From DATKCT01 sp035513055 (lineage in GTDB: Bacteria > Verrucomicrobiota > Verrucomicrobiia > Verrucomicrobiales > DEV007), in assembly GCA_035513055.1 (NCBI GenBank), contig DATKCT010000168.1, positions 1 to 27,657 on the forward strand: a stretch of 27,657 nt of DNA, given 5' to 3'. This document shows positions 17,362-25,461 of this stretch, one piece after another. The notes beneath the pieces were generated by a model, which worked only from the letters and a program-made list of their open reading frames with translations, had not been told where the DNA came from and searched no databases. A program made the translations under genes and the position numbers. Within the stretch, counting starts at the first letter, position 1; every line of letters starts with the position of its first letter.

Positions 17362-19185
17362 TCAAGGAGACGACCCCTTTTCCTCGTCGCTGCCGGCGCC
17401 GCGCTTCTCGGAATCGCGCGAGATGCGGGCCGCAATCGTAGCGGCAGCCCAGCCGCCCAGAGCAGGATCCTCCGATTCTAGGGCCTCGCCAGCTTCCACG
17501 AGTCCGCGATGCGCGGCATCCATGGCCTCGCGATTGGCTGGCAAATCTGGCTGGTGCGCAGCAATTCGCGCCGCGAGGTCCGCGGCCAGGGCAAAGGCAT
17601 GGACCCGCTCCCAGGCGTCCCCTTCCTCGCCCCGCAGAAGGTTTCCCTGGATCAGGACGGCGTCCCGCAGAGCGGCCAGCACCGATGGCGACGGGGCTCG
17701 GACGGCCAGAGGCCGAAGAAGTTCGACGGCTTGGCGGGCCCATGCGAGCGCGTCCCCATCCTGGCCAGGAACGGAGCCGCCGCCCGGAACCAGGGAACAA
17801 GCCGCCAACTTGCGCAACGCCTCGGCCAGGGCAATCTGAATCGCAGGCTGCCCGCCGCCTTCCCGCAAAATGTCCACCGACCGGCGATAGCAAGCACGCG
17901 CCGCGAGGAAATCGGATCGGGCCATGGCGGCGTCCCCCAGCGCAGTGTTTACCCTAGCAAGGCCCCTCCGGTTTCTGTAAGTTTCGTAGAGCGCCAGCGC
18001 TTCGCGGAGGCAGGTTTCCGCTTCTGATGGCTGCAACTGGAACAAACAGACGCCTTCCTGATATCGGAGATCGGCCAGCAACCGGTTCCAGGCGGCTTCC
18101 TTACGCAGCGCGGCGATGCGAGCGGTGTCTGCAGGATCAGACGATGCGGCGCTTCGGGCGAAGGCTGTCAAGGCCCGGGCATGCGGCTCCGCAACCTCCA
18201 GCGCATCGAGAGCCTCTCCGGTCCGTCCCAGAGCGTGAAGCGTCGCGGCTCGCAGAATCTGAACCCGGACGACCTGTTCACGGTAGGCGGCGGACTTTTT
18301 CCAGTTTGCGAGGTTGTGCCAGATCCGGGCGCTGGTCTCGAAACAGTGCCGGGCTTCCTCCCACCGGGTCTGATCGAGGTAAACCTCTCCTAACAGCGTA
18401 AGCGAATCCGCGTAATAACGGTTCCAACGCTCCTTGCTGGGTTCGAGTCGCGCTTGTTCACGACGGATGAGAGCTGATTGATTAGCCCAGCGGCTGGCCT
18501 CAAACGGAATTAGGGTCTTGCGCGCCAGTTCCGCGAGTTTGTAGGTGACGACGCCCAACAGCTCGACCGCTACGCCGCCAGGCAGAGGACCATCCGCCGC
18601 GCGAAGCGACTGGAGGTCGAGACGAGCCTCGTGATACTGCGCCTCGGCCTGATTCCACTTACCTTCCAAGGAAAGAGTTTCGGCCAGCTCCATCCGGTCG
18701 AACGCAAGCCCGGTGATGGTCTCAACTGCAGGCAGTTGGCTTCGCAAAGAGTTGCGCAGGCGGAGTGCTTCCCGGTGATGGTCCCGCGCTGTGGTCAGCC
18801 GTCCAAGATGGCGGCAGATCGCGGCCGTGTCGGTGTGGATATCCGCCAGGGTCATGAGCCACTCTGCCGGAACCGGCGCCGGAGCCGATGCGACTAGCTC
18901 AACAATAATATCCGCGGCCCGGTCTAAATGGCGGCGGGCTTCTTCCAAGGTTCCGCGGCCGAGGAGGTTTCCGCCGGTCTGCGCCAGCTCCAGGGCGCGC
19001 TGGAACTCCGCAATCGTCTGCTCCGCCTGCGCGCCGGATTCACTGGCGGAGGCGGCCAACGGGGCGCCGGAACTGCGGCGCATCGCGAAGAGCAAGGCGG
19101 CGCTGTCCGCATTCAAAAGACGGCGGTTTTCGAGGGACAGGAGAATGCTTTCGGCACGTTCGAGATGGGCCGTTCGAGTCCTCAA
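17362..19185 (-). CDS. TPR-rich protein, possibly the frameshifted C-terminus of the upstream kinase
   Basis: About 607 aa of amphipathic helical repeats typical of TPRs, such as EARRHLDRAADIIVELV, LTTARDHHREALRLRNSL, WEEARHCFETSARIWHNL and FLAARACYRRSVDILREGG. No catalytic motif or TM segment is seen, and the C-terminal tail is charged. It likely scaffolds protein contacts in the same pathway as the kinases. The start is uncertain. A TTG at 19185 overlaps the upstream kinase stop as TTGA, giving MRTRTAHLERAESILLSLEN; an ATG at 19083 is also possible. The same frame stays open upstream to 19311, and its peptide there (WAAAHHFLARLGEQRRPWG) looks more like TPR helix than the overlapping kinase-frame end. 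The two frames may therefore once have been one protein of about 1530 aa, split by a one-base loss near 19240-19250. Confidence 0.7.
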   Translation of the reverse strand: MRTRTAHLERAESILLSLENRRLLNADSAALLFAMRRSSGAPLAASASESGAQAEQTIAEFQRALELAQTGGNLLGRGTLEEARRHLDRAADIIVELVASAPAPVPAEWLMTLADIHTDTAAICRHLGRLTTARDHHREALRLRNSLRSQLPAVETITGLAFDRMELAETLSLEGKWNQAEAQYHEARLDLQSLRAADGPLPGGVAVELLGVVTYKLAELARKTLIPFEASRWANQSALIRREQARLEPSKERWNRYYADSLTLLGEVYLDQTRWEEARHCFETSARIWHNLANWKKSAAYREQVVRVQILRAATLHALGRTGEALDALEVAEPHARALTAFARSAASSDPADTARIAALRKEAAWNRLLADLRYQEGVCLFQLQPSEAETCLREALALYETYRNRRGLARVNTALGDAAMARSDFLAARACYRRSVDILREGGGQPAIQIALAEALRKLAACSLVPGGGSVPGQDGDALAWARQAVELLRPLAVRAPSPSVLAALRDAVLIQGNLLRGEEGDAWERVHAFALAADLAARIAAHQPDLPANREAMDAAHRGLVEAGEALESEDPALGGWAAATIAARISRDSEKRGAGSDEEKGSSP

Positions 19186-21932
19186 CCCCCACGGCCGGCG
19201 CTGCTCGCCGAGGCGAGCCAAAAAGTGGTGTGCGGCGGCCCACAGAGGCCGGGTGCGGTGAGGCGTAACACCTCTTCCGCTTCGACAAAAGCCTCGTCGA
19301 TCCGGTCGCATGCTTCCGCGGCGGCGGCGAAGCCGAGACGGATGCGCGCCTCCGGCCCCGATTCAACCGGCCCAGTCGCGAATTCGCGTTTCCCGTCCTG
19401 GATCGCCGCAAGGGCGGAGCGGTAAGAGTCCAGAGCCTCTCCGGAGGCGCCCGCTCGAAGCTGCGTTTCTCCGAGGTAGGCATGCAGGGAAGCTGCGACG
19501 CCCAACGCCCGGCGGCGCTCGCGGGGCCGGCCGACGGAAACGGACAGCTCTGCAAGCCCGTTCCGGGCATCGTTCTGCCCGGCTTCCGGCTCGCCTACGG
19601 CATCCGCGATCCGGGCGCGGCAGCCGAGGAGTTCGGCATTCAGAATTCGCCATCTTCCCAACCAGATAGGATGGGAAGGATATGGTTCCAGAGCGCGAAG
19701 GCCACGCTCAACCACAGCAGCCGCTTCCGGCAAACGGCCGGCTTGCCCTAGCAAACCGCTGAGGAGCCGGCGAAGCTCAATGAGTTCGGCTCGCCAGGAA
19801 AGCGGAGAAGCCGGCCGCTCTGTCAGCTCGTTCAGGATTCCCTCGGCTTGAAGAAGATCTTCAAGGGCGGGTTCAAGATCGTAGGACAGCACGGCGGATT
19901 CCGCTGTGGCGCGAGCCCGTAATGCGAGAGCAAGCGCCAGTTCATGGAGCCGGCCGGCTGAAGGCATGTCAGGTGAACCCGGCGCGGAAAGGAGCCGGAC
20001 GGCTTCCGAGGCGGCGGAGAATCCAGCGGCCGCGTCACCTTGCAGAAGCGCCACAACAGCACCGCGTTGCAACAGTGCGGCGCGGGCTTGGCCATGGTCC
20101 GGATGCTCCTCGGCCGAAGATTCCAAAAGCCTCTCCCCGGTCTCGATCAGCCTTTCTGCGCCGGCGATGTCGCCATCGTCCAGCGCGACGCGGGCGCCTT
20201 CGGCAAGCGCCAGGGCGCGGTCGATCGCGATGGGAGCCGCCTTCGGTTCCGGCCAGTGTTTTGCCAAAACAGCCTCCGCTTCCTCGAGGCAACGCCGGGC
20301 GGCGCGAGTTTCCCCCTGATCATCGAGGATAAGTCCGCGGAAATAGAGGGCCTCGGCGAGGGCGGCGGCGCCGGCCGGAGACGGATGCCGGGAGAAGGCC
20401 GCTTTTCGAAAGCGGTGGACCGCTTCAATCTGGGTCCGGGCCGCGTCAAGGTCCCCGTCTTGCAGGGCGACTGCGGAGCCTGCCAACCCCACCGCATCGG
20501 AAAGTCGATCACCACTCGAAACTTCCCAAGCCGCCCCGCGAGCGGTGTAGCGGCCGATCACCGCTTTCAATACGCTCGAGCGGCCGGCGCGTCGCAGTCG
20601 CCCGTCCAAAGTGGCCACGAGGGCCCGGTTGAGACGTTCCGCCGCGTCACGCCGGGCTTCGGACTCCGCGCGGCGGCTCTGCATTTCTGGAGTCAGCAGC
20701 GCGAGCCGTTCGTGGACGGATTTGGTGTGCAACCAAGCGGCTGCGCCGAGAATCGCCCCGGCTCCAAGCAAGACCACGCATGCGGCTGCGGCCCAGGCCC
20801 CGGCCCAGTGACGCCGGATGAATTTCCGAGCGACATACCAGGCTGTTGGCGGACCGGCTGCCACCGGTTCGTCTCGCAAATAGTGATCGATGTCTTCGGC
20901 GAGAGAATCCGCGCAGTGATACCGCCGGTTTCGGTCCTTCTCGAGCGCCTTCATGACGATCCAATCGAGATCGCCGCGGAGACTTCTCCGGAGAGTCGAC
21001 GGACTGGCGCCGCGTTGCCCGGCAACGGCCGGAAGAGCCGCTCCGAGGCTGCTCACCCGGGTGGACGGCAGGGGGGGATCCGTCTCGCGAATCTGACGCC
21101 GGACTTCAATTGGGCTGGCGGTCGCGATCTCCTCGGTGCGCAACGGCGTCGTGCCGGTCAGTAGTTCGTAAAGGAGAACGCCGAGAGAATAGACATCGCT
21201 GCGGATGTCGACATCCTCGGGACAATCACCGGATTGCTCGGGGCTCATGTACTGAGGAGTACCGTGCCCTTGAGCCGTTTCCGCGGCTTCGGCGCCAGGC
21301 CGGCCCGTGAGGAGCCGCGCGATCCCGAAGTCGATGATCTTGGGGACCGGCATCCCATCCCTTTCGGCGACCAGAATGTTGCCCGGTTTGAGATCCCGAT
21401 GGACAACGCCTCTCTGGTGCGCGTGGTGGATGGCCCGGCAGACCTCGGCGAACAAACGGAGCCGCTGCGACGGTCGCAGCGTCCGCGCGTCACAGTAGCC
21501 GGTGATGGGCTGGCCTTCGATCCACTCCAGGGCGATATAACTGCGGCCATCGGGAAGATTCCCGCTTTCATAGAACGTGGCGATGTTGGGATGCTGGAGA
21601 GCGCAGAGCAATTGCGCCTCGCGCTCAAAACGACGCCGGGCCGGCGCGTCGTCCCGGGCCGGCTTGAGAATCTTCAAAGCCACGGGATGGCGGACCGCGT
21701 CCCCCCGCTCCGCCCGGTAAACGACCCCAAATCCGCCCTCGCCCGCAATTCTGATGAGATGATAGGATCCTATCCGAGCCTCTTCCCGGTCTGCGGAATC
21801 CTCCTCGATATCCTGGGATTCGCCGAAGAGCCCGCGGACGAGGCAAGCCGGACACAAGCCCCCCGGCGTAATGCGGGGCAGCGGGGCTTCGCAAACCGGA
21901 CAGCGATCGGGAGCGTCGGATTCCGCGAGCAT
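19182..21932 (-). CDS. Membrane Ser/Thr protein kinase with zinc ribbon and TPRs
   Basis: The 916-aa protein starts with a zinc-ribbon-like CPVC...CPAC pair (C11, C14, C27, C30). The kinase domain spans about 55-350 with the Gly loop GEGGFGVVY (64-72), VALKILK (K87), VVHRDLKPGN (catalytic HRD 178-180), IIDFGIA (DFG 201-203), MSPEQ (229-233) and GDLDWIVMKALEKD. All catalytic residues are present, so it should be active. A TM helix (about 376-398, AACVVLLGAGAILGAAAW) separates it from extracytoplasmic TPR-like helices that run to the end. The ATG at 21932 starts 1 nt after the TGA of the preceding gene, which implies translational coupling; this start also fits the zinc ribbon. The last ~20 residues (CGPPHTTFWLASASSAGRGG) do not look like TPR, whereas another frame does, so the 3' end may be frameshifted. 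Confidence 0.9.
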   Translation of the reverse strand: MLAESDAPDRCPVCEAPLPRITPGGLCPACLVRGLFGESQDIEEDSADREEARIGSYHLIRIAGEGGFGVVYRAERGDAVRHPVALKILKPARDDAPARRRFEREAQLLCALQHPNIATFYESGNLPDGRSYIALEWIEGQPITGYCDARTLRPSQRLRLFAEVCRAIHHAHQRGVVHRDLKPGNILVAERDGMPVPKIIDFGIARLLTGRPGAEAAETAQGHGTPQYMSPEQSGDCPEDVDIRSDVYSLGVLLYELLTGTTPLRTEEIATASPIEVRRQIRETDPPLPSTRVSSLGAALPAVAGQRGASPSTLRRSLRGDLDWIVMKALEKDRNRRYHCADSLAEDIDHYLRDEPVAAGPPTAWYVARKFIRRHWAGAWAAAACVVLLGAGAILGAAAWLHTKSVHERLALLTPEMQSRRAESEARRDAAERLNRALVATLDGRLRRAGRSSVLKAVIGRYTARGAAWEVSSGDRLSDAVGLAGSAVALQDGDLDAARTQIEAVHRFRKAAFSRHPSPAGAAALAEALYFRGLILDDQGETRAARRCLEEAEAVLAKHWPEPKAAPIAIDRALALAEGARVALDDGDIAGAERLIETGERLLESSAEEHPDHGQARAALLQRGAVVALLQGDAAAGFSAASEAVRLLSAPGSPDMPSAGRLHELALALALRARATAESAVLSYDLEPALEDLLQAEGILNELTERPASPLSWRAELIELRRLLSGLLGQAGRLPEAAAVVERGLRALEPYPSHPIWLGRWRILNAELLGCRARIADAVGEPEAGQNDARNGLAELSVSVGRPRERRRALGVAASLHAYLGETQLRAGASGEALDSYRSALAAIQDGKREFATGPVESGPEARIRLGFAAAAEACDRIDEAFVEAEEVLRLTAPGLCGPPHTTFWLASASSAGRGG

Positions 21933-21933
21933 G

Positions 21934-23187
21934 TCAGGATTCCGTTTCGTCTCCGGATTCCGGCAGGGATCGGAGGCGGGCCTCGATCTCCTGCAGGAAT
22001 TCCCGTTGGCCGGGCGGCGCATGGCCAAGACGTTGTGCAGCCAGCAGAATCCGGCTCGCTTCGAGGTAAGCGGCGCGCGCTTCGCCGGATTCGCCCAGCG
22101 AAGCGAGGAGACGTCCCGCCTCCCCGAGGGCTCGCGCCTGTTTCCCACGAAGATCTGGGAAAGGCAGGGGCTGCGTTCCGGCGGCAGCGGCGGCCTCGCG
22201 CCAGGCGGCCGCGGCCGCACGCGGCTGCGACAGTTCTAAGGTCTTTGCCAGTGTCGCCCGCGCGTCGCAAAGTATCTCGGCCCAGGCAGCGGGGAAAGGA
22301 GCCGCGTCCGCAGCCGGCGCGGCAGTGAGAAGGGAGCGCTCCAGAAGAATGATCGCGCGCAGGCAGGTCTCCGCCGCGCGAGCATCGCCGCGTTGTTCAC
22401 GAATGGAACCGAGGAAGGCGAGCGCTCGAGCGTGATATTCCACTGAAAAATCGGGGATCCCGGTGAGAACCGCCGAGCGGTCGCGGATGCGGTTCCAGAC
22501 CTCCGCTTCCAGCGACGCCGCAGCTTCGGCTGTGGCCGGATCGCCGGATTGCAGGGCCAATTCTGCAGCGTGACGGCACAGGGCGGCGAAACTCGCCGCC
22601 GCTTTCCTGTCCCCGTCCTCCGAAGGAACCAGCCCGGCCAACGCTGCAACTGCCGGAGCGAGCGCCGGAGCGCTTCGTCCGGAACGATCGAGCGCGAAGG
22701 CCGCAGCCGCGGATTCCAGGCCGATCTCGACGCGCAACACTTTCGCTGTATCGTTTTTCGCCGTTGTGTCAGTATCTCCGGACCCGAGGAGGTCCAGCGC
22801 CCGGCCACAGAGATCTATGGATTGCTCCGGCTCCTGGCTGGCAGAAAAGACGCGGGCCAGAGCCAGATAGGTGCGCGCTAGATCGACCCGGCCGGCCGGA
22901 GCGACCGGCGCGGGACCTTTGCGAAAGTGCTCCCAGGCTTCCGCGGCAAGGTCGCGGAGCGCGGCGATCTCACCGGGTTCGGTGAGACGCCCCTGCAAAT
23001 CCTGAAAACTGAATCGCAGTGTTTCCTCCAGATCAACGCGTGCGGCCTCCGCCTCCCGGGTGCTCCTCCGAAGGGATTCCTGCATCGTTCGTTCGGCTCC
23101 AGCCGCATCTGCGGCCCGAGACCACATCCAACCCGAGCCGAGACCCGTCGCCGCCAACAAGACGAGAACGAGACCCGCTGCGGCGAC
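21934..23187 (-). pseudogene. TM and TPR half of the interrupted kinase gene
   Basis: This frame continues directly from the kinase at 23188-24255 after a single TAG. It begins VAAAGLVLVLLAATGLGSGW, a TM helix at the place where the intact neighbour kinase has its own TM, then about 390 residues of TPR-like helices (for example RTYLALARVFSASQEPEQSI, AWREAAAAAGTQ, ARAAYLEASRILLAAQRL). It ends TES* one base before the ATG of the next kinase. No Shine-Dalgarno or ATG lies at its 5' end; the nearest starts are TTG at 23160 or an internal ATG, both inside or after the TM helix. Independent translation is therefore doubtful. Read as one unit with the kinase half, the gene would be 774 codons long including the amber position. 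Confidence 0.75.
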
Positions 23188-24255
23188 CTAAGGACGGTGA
23201 CGACGGAAAAACTTGCAGACAAGGTAGGCGGGATGAGGAGGGCCGGCCCGGACAGGCAGCGAGTCGAGGTGGCGCTGGATGTCCTCTGCGAAAGCCGCGG
23301 CTGATGCGTAGCGGAGTTCCCGGTCTTTCTCCAAGGCCTTCATCGCGATCCAATCGAGATCGCCTCGCAGGCGCCCGCAACCGAAAGGCAGGGATCCCGC
23401 GGTGGCATTGCTTGATCCGCTATCGCGGAAACTTGCGCTCGATGAGCGAAGCTGCTCGGATGGACGCGGCGGAACGGTTTCCTCGAGCAGACGCAGAAAG
23501 CCGGCCGGGGTCCGGCCGGACTTGTCCGCGGCGGCAAAAGGCGGTGATCCGGTCAGCAGTTCGTAAAGCACGACTCCGAGGGAGTAGATGTCAGTCCGTG
23601 TATCGAGATCTGACTTGCCGCAGGCTTGCTCCGGGCTCATGGAAGACAAGGTGCCGATGAGCTGCCGCGACCGCGTCAAGGGCGGCAGAAGTTCCGAATC
23701 TGTAAACACCGCGCGGGCGATTCCAAAATCGATGACCTTTGGATAGAACTCTCCCTCCGTCTCACAAACCAATATATTGGAAGGCTTGAGATCTCGATGG
23801 AGAACGCCTTTCTGGTGCGCATGATGAACGGCGAGACAGACTTGAGCGAAAAGCCGGAGACGTCCCGCCAGCGGCATCCTGGCCTCCCGGCAGCAGCGGG
23901 TGATCGTTTTCCCCTCGACCAGTTCCATCACGAAGAAGGGTCGCCCGTCTCTGGTCGAGCCTGCGTCGAGAAAGCGGGCGATTCCGGGGTGCTCCATCAG
24001 CGCGAGGGCTTGGCGTTCGGAATCGAAACGCGCCAGGATCTCCGCGGACCGCAGTCCCGGTTTGAGCAACTTGAGGGCCACGGCTTGGCGCGGCGCCGAC
24101 TCACGCCGGGCCCGGTACACCGTTCCAAAACCTCCCTGACCGAGAACCTCCAAGAGCACGTAGCCGGGACAAGCCGGAAATCCGGCCCGGATCGCTAAAA
24201 GTGGCGCGGAAGCAGATGCCGCCTGCCGCTGGCTCGGTTCGTTCATCTCGGCCAT
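23188..24255 (-). CDS. Ser/Thr protein kinase domain, ends at premature TAG
   Basis: The 355-aa kinase domain is complete: LGQGGFGTVY (38-47), VALKLLKPG (K62), VLHRDLKPSN (HRD 153-155), VIDFGIA (DFG 176-178), SMSPEQ (205-210), TDIYSLGVVLYELLTG and GDLDWIAMKALEKD. It stops after CKFFRRHRP at a TAG (23188-23190) exactly where the intact neighbour has KFIRRHW followed by its TM helix. The frame resumes at once with a TM helix and TPRs. A TGG-to-TAG change (Trp to stop) is the simplest explanation. If the stop is real, the product is a soluble kinase detached from its sensor half. Starts at 24255 and 24246 are both possible and neither has a clear Shine-Dalgarno. It lies 160 bp downstream of the sigma factor gene, probably in the same operon. 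Confidence 0.9.
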   Translation of the reverse strand: MAEMNEPSQRQAASASAPLLAIRAGFPACPGYVLLEVLGQGGFGTVYRARRESAPRQAVALKLLKPGLRSAEILARFDSERQALALMEHPGIARFLDAGSTRDGRPFFVMELVEGKTITRCCREARMPLAGRLRLFAQVCLAVHHAHQKGVLHRDLKPSNILVCETEGEFYPKVIDFGIARAVFTDSELLPPLTRSRQLIGTLSSMSPEQACGKSDLDTRTDIYSLGVVLYELLTGSPPFAAADKSGRTPAGFLRLLEETVPPRPSEQLRSSSASFRDSGSSNATAGSLPFGCGRLRGDLDWIAMKALEKDRELRYASAAAFAEDIQRHLDSLPVRAGPPHPAYLVCKFFRRHRP

Positions 24256-24415
24256 GAAATCGGGAAGATGGCGAGGCCGCCATTCAACAGTTCTGCGCCG
24301 TTCTCATGGGAAAGTGACGCTCGCGCCGGAAATTCTCCAGCCGCGGCTGGAATCCCGCAGCATTCAACCCGAAAGCGAAGGACGGGCCGCGTCGCCGTGT
24401 GCTTTCTTCCATGCT

Positions 24416-25210
24416 TTACCCACAGAGGACGGATTCCAGCCAACGCTTCTCCGCTTCGAGGTCGTCGGGGTGGGCGACGTTCCGGCCGATCTCCAGTTCG
24501 AGGAGGACTCGATATTTCAGGCGGAGCCGCTTGATCTGCTGTTTGATGGCGTCCTCTGTTTTCCCCAACCGTCCCGCGAGGGTCCGGTAAGACTCGGAAC
24601 CCGCGTTGCGAGCAAGGTAGGGTTGGAGGGTCTCAAAAAGGCCCGCCTTCCCCGCCCGGGCGTATTCGGCGGCAAGCTGGGCATGGACGGAACCTAGGAG
24701 AGCCAAGGCATAACTGCGGTCGTAAAGCTGATCCGGAGACTGGCTGGCGGCGTCCGGCGGCATGCGACGCTCGGCATCCTCTTCATCGATCGAAAGAACC
24801 GGCTGCGCCGGCGCACGCTTCGAGGCACGTTCGTACTTGTGACGGTTGAGGAGGAAATGTTTGACGGCGCCGAGCAAGTAGCTGCGGAAGCGTCCCTTCT
24901 CGGGATCGTAGTGATGACCACGCTGAATGATCTGCCCAAAGAACTCCTGGGTGTAGTCCTGAGCATCGTGGACGCTGCGCCCGGTTCTGCGGATGTAGGT
25001 GTAGACCGGGTGCCAGTAGACCCGGCAGATGCGGTCCACCATCTCCAGCCGGGCCGTCTCACTGGAGTCCTTGGCCTTGAGCAGAAACGAAATGTGCGTC
25101 GTTGCAAAGTGGGCGCGATCCCGCTGCGCCGGAAAATTCTCCGGAACCGGCGTGCGGAACGTCGAGCGATCTCGCGTTGTCGAGCTGGATTCCTGTCCCG
25201 CAGCGCACAT
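24416..25210 (-). CDS. ECF-type RNA polymerase sigma factor
   Basis: The 264-aa protein has a sigma-2 region with ICRVYWHPVYTYIRR (61-75), DAQDYTQEFFGQII (82-95) and KGRFRSYLLGAVKHFL (105-120), and a sigma-4 helix-turn-helix at about 205-240 (SYRTLAGRLGKTEDAIKQQI). FATTHISFLL near residue 35 matches the 'TTHWS' opening common in sigma factors of this group in Planctomycetota and Verrucomicrobiota. No anti-sigma gene is adjacent; instead Ser/Thr kinases follow, as is common for this group, where phosphorylation may control activity (inference). The linker RASKRAPAQPVLSIDEED is longer than in minimal ECF factors. The ATG at 25210 is preferred over 25219 and 25273 because GAGGG sits 9 nt upstream. 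Confidence 0.9.
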   Translation of the reverse strand: MCAAGQESSSTTRDRSTFRTPVPENFPAQRDRAHFATTHISFLLKAKDSSETARLEMVDRICRVYWHPVYTYIRRTGRSVHDAQDYTQEFFGQIIQRGHHYDPEKGRFRSYLLGAVKHFLLNRHKYERASKRAPAQPVLSIDEEDAERRMPPDAASQSPDQLYDRSYALALLGSVHAQLAAEYARAGKAGLFETLQPYLARNAGSESYRTLAGRLGKTEDAIKQQIKRLRLKYRVLLELEIGRNVAHPDDLEAEKRWLESVLCG

Positions 25211-25219
25211 GCCATGCAT

Positions 25220-25224
25220 CCCTC
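25220..25224 (-). promoter_or_regulatory. Ribosome binding site of the sigma factor gene
   Basis: GAGGG on the minus strand, 9 nt before the ATG at 25210. It abuts the alternative ATG at 25219 with no spacing, which makes that start unlikely. Confidence 0.6.
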
Positions 25225-25354
25225 TACGAAGTCGAAGACCGTACGGAGCCGGCCTTTCCCGGAAACGCACCAAAGTTCCGTATCAAGTGGGATTCAAGAG
25301 ATGGGATGGGGCTGCGATTGTCAAGGACCGGGAAAGCCCTGACCGAAGAAGCCC

Positions 25355-25428
25355 ACTCTGTTTAAGCCCGAGGCGAACGGAACGTAGGCAGGATGGAGCG
25401 CAGCGCGCCACAGCAAAAATGGTGTGAG
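25355..25428 (-). repeat. Dispersed 74-bp repeat, copy 2 (downstream of the HAF gene)
   Basis: Gapless partner of 2875-2948, differing at 12 of 74 positions. It begins 33 nt after the stop of the HAF-repeat gene and lies upstream of the sigma factor gene. The flanks outside 74 bp do not match between copies. Confidence 0.85.
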
Positions 25429-25461
25429 ACTTGCGGGTGAGACGGCGGCGGCTGGTCTCGC

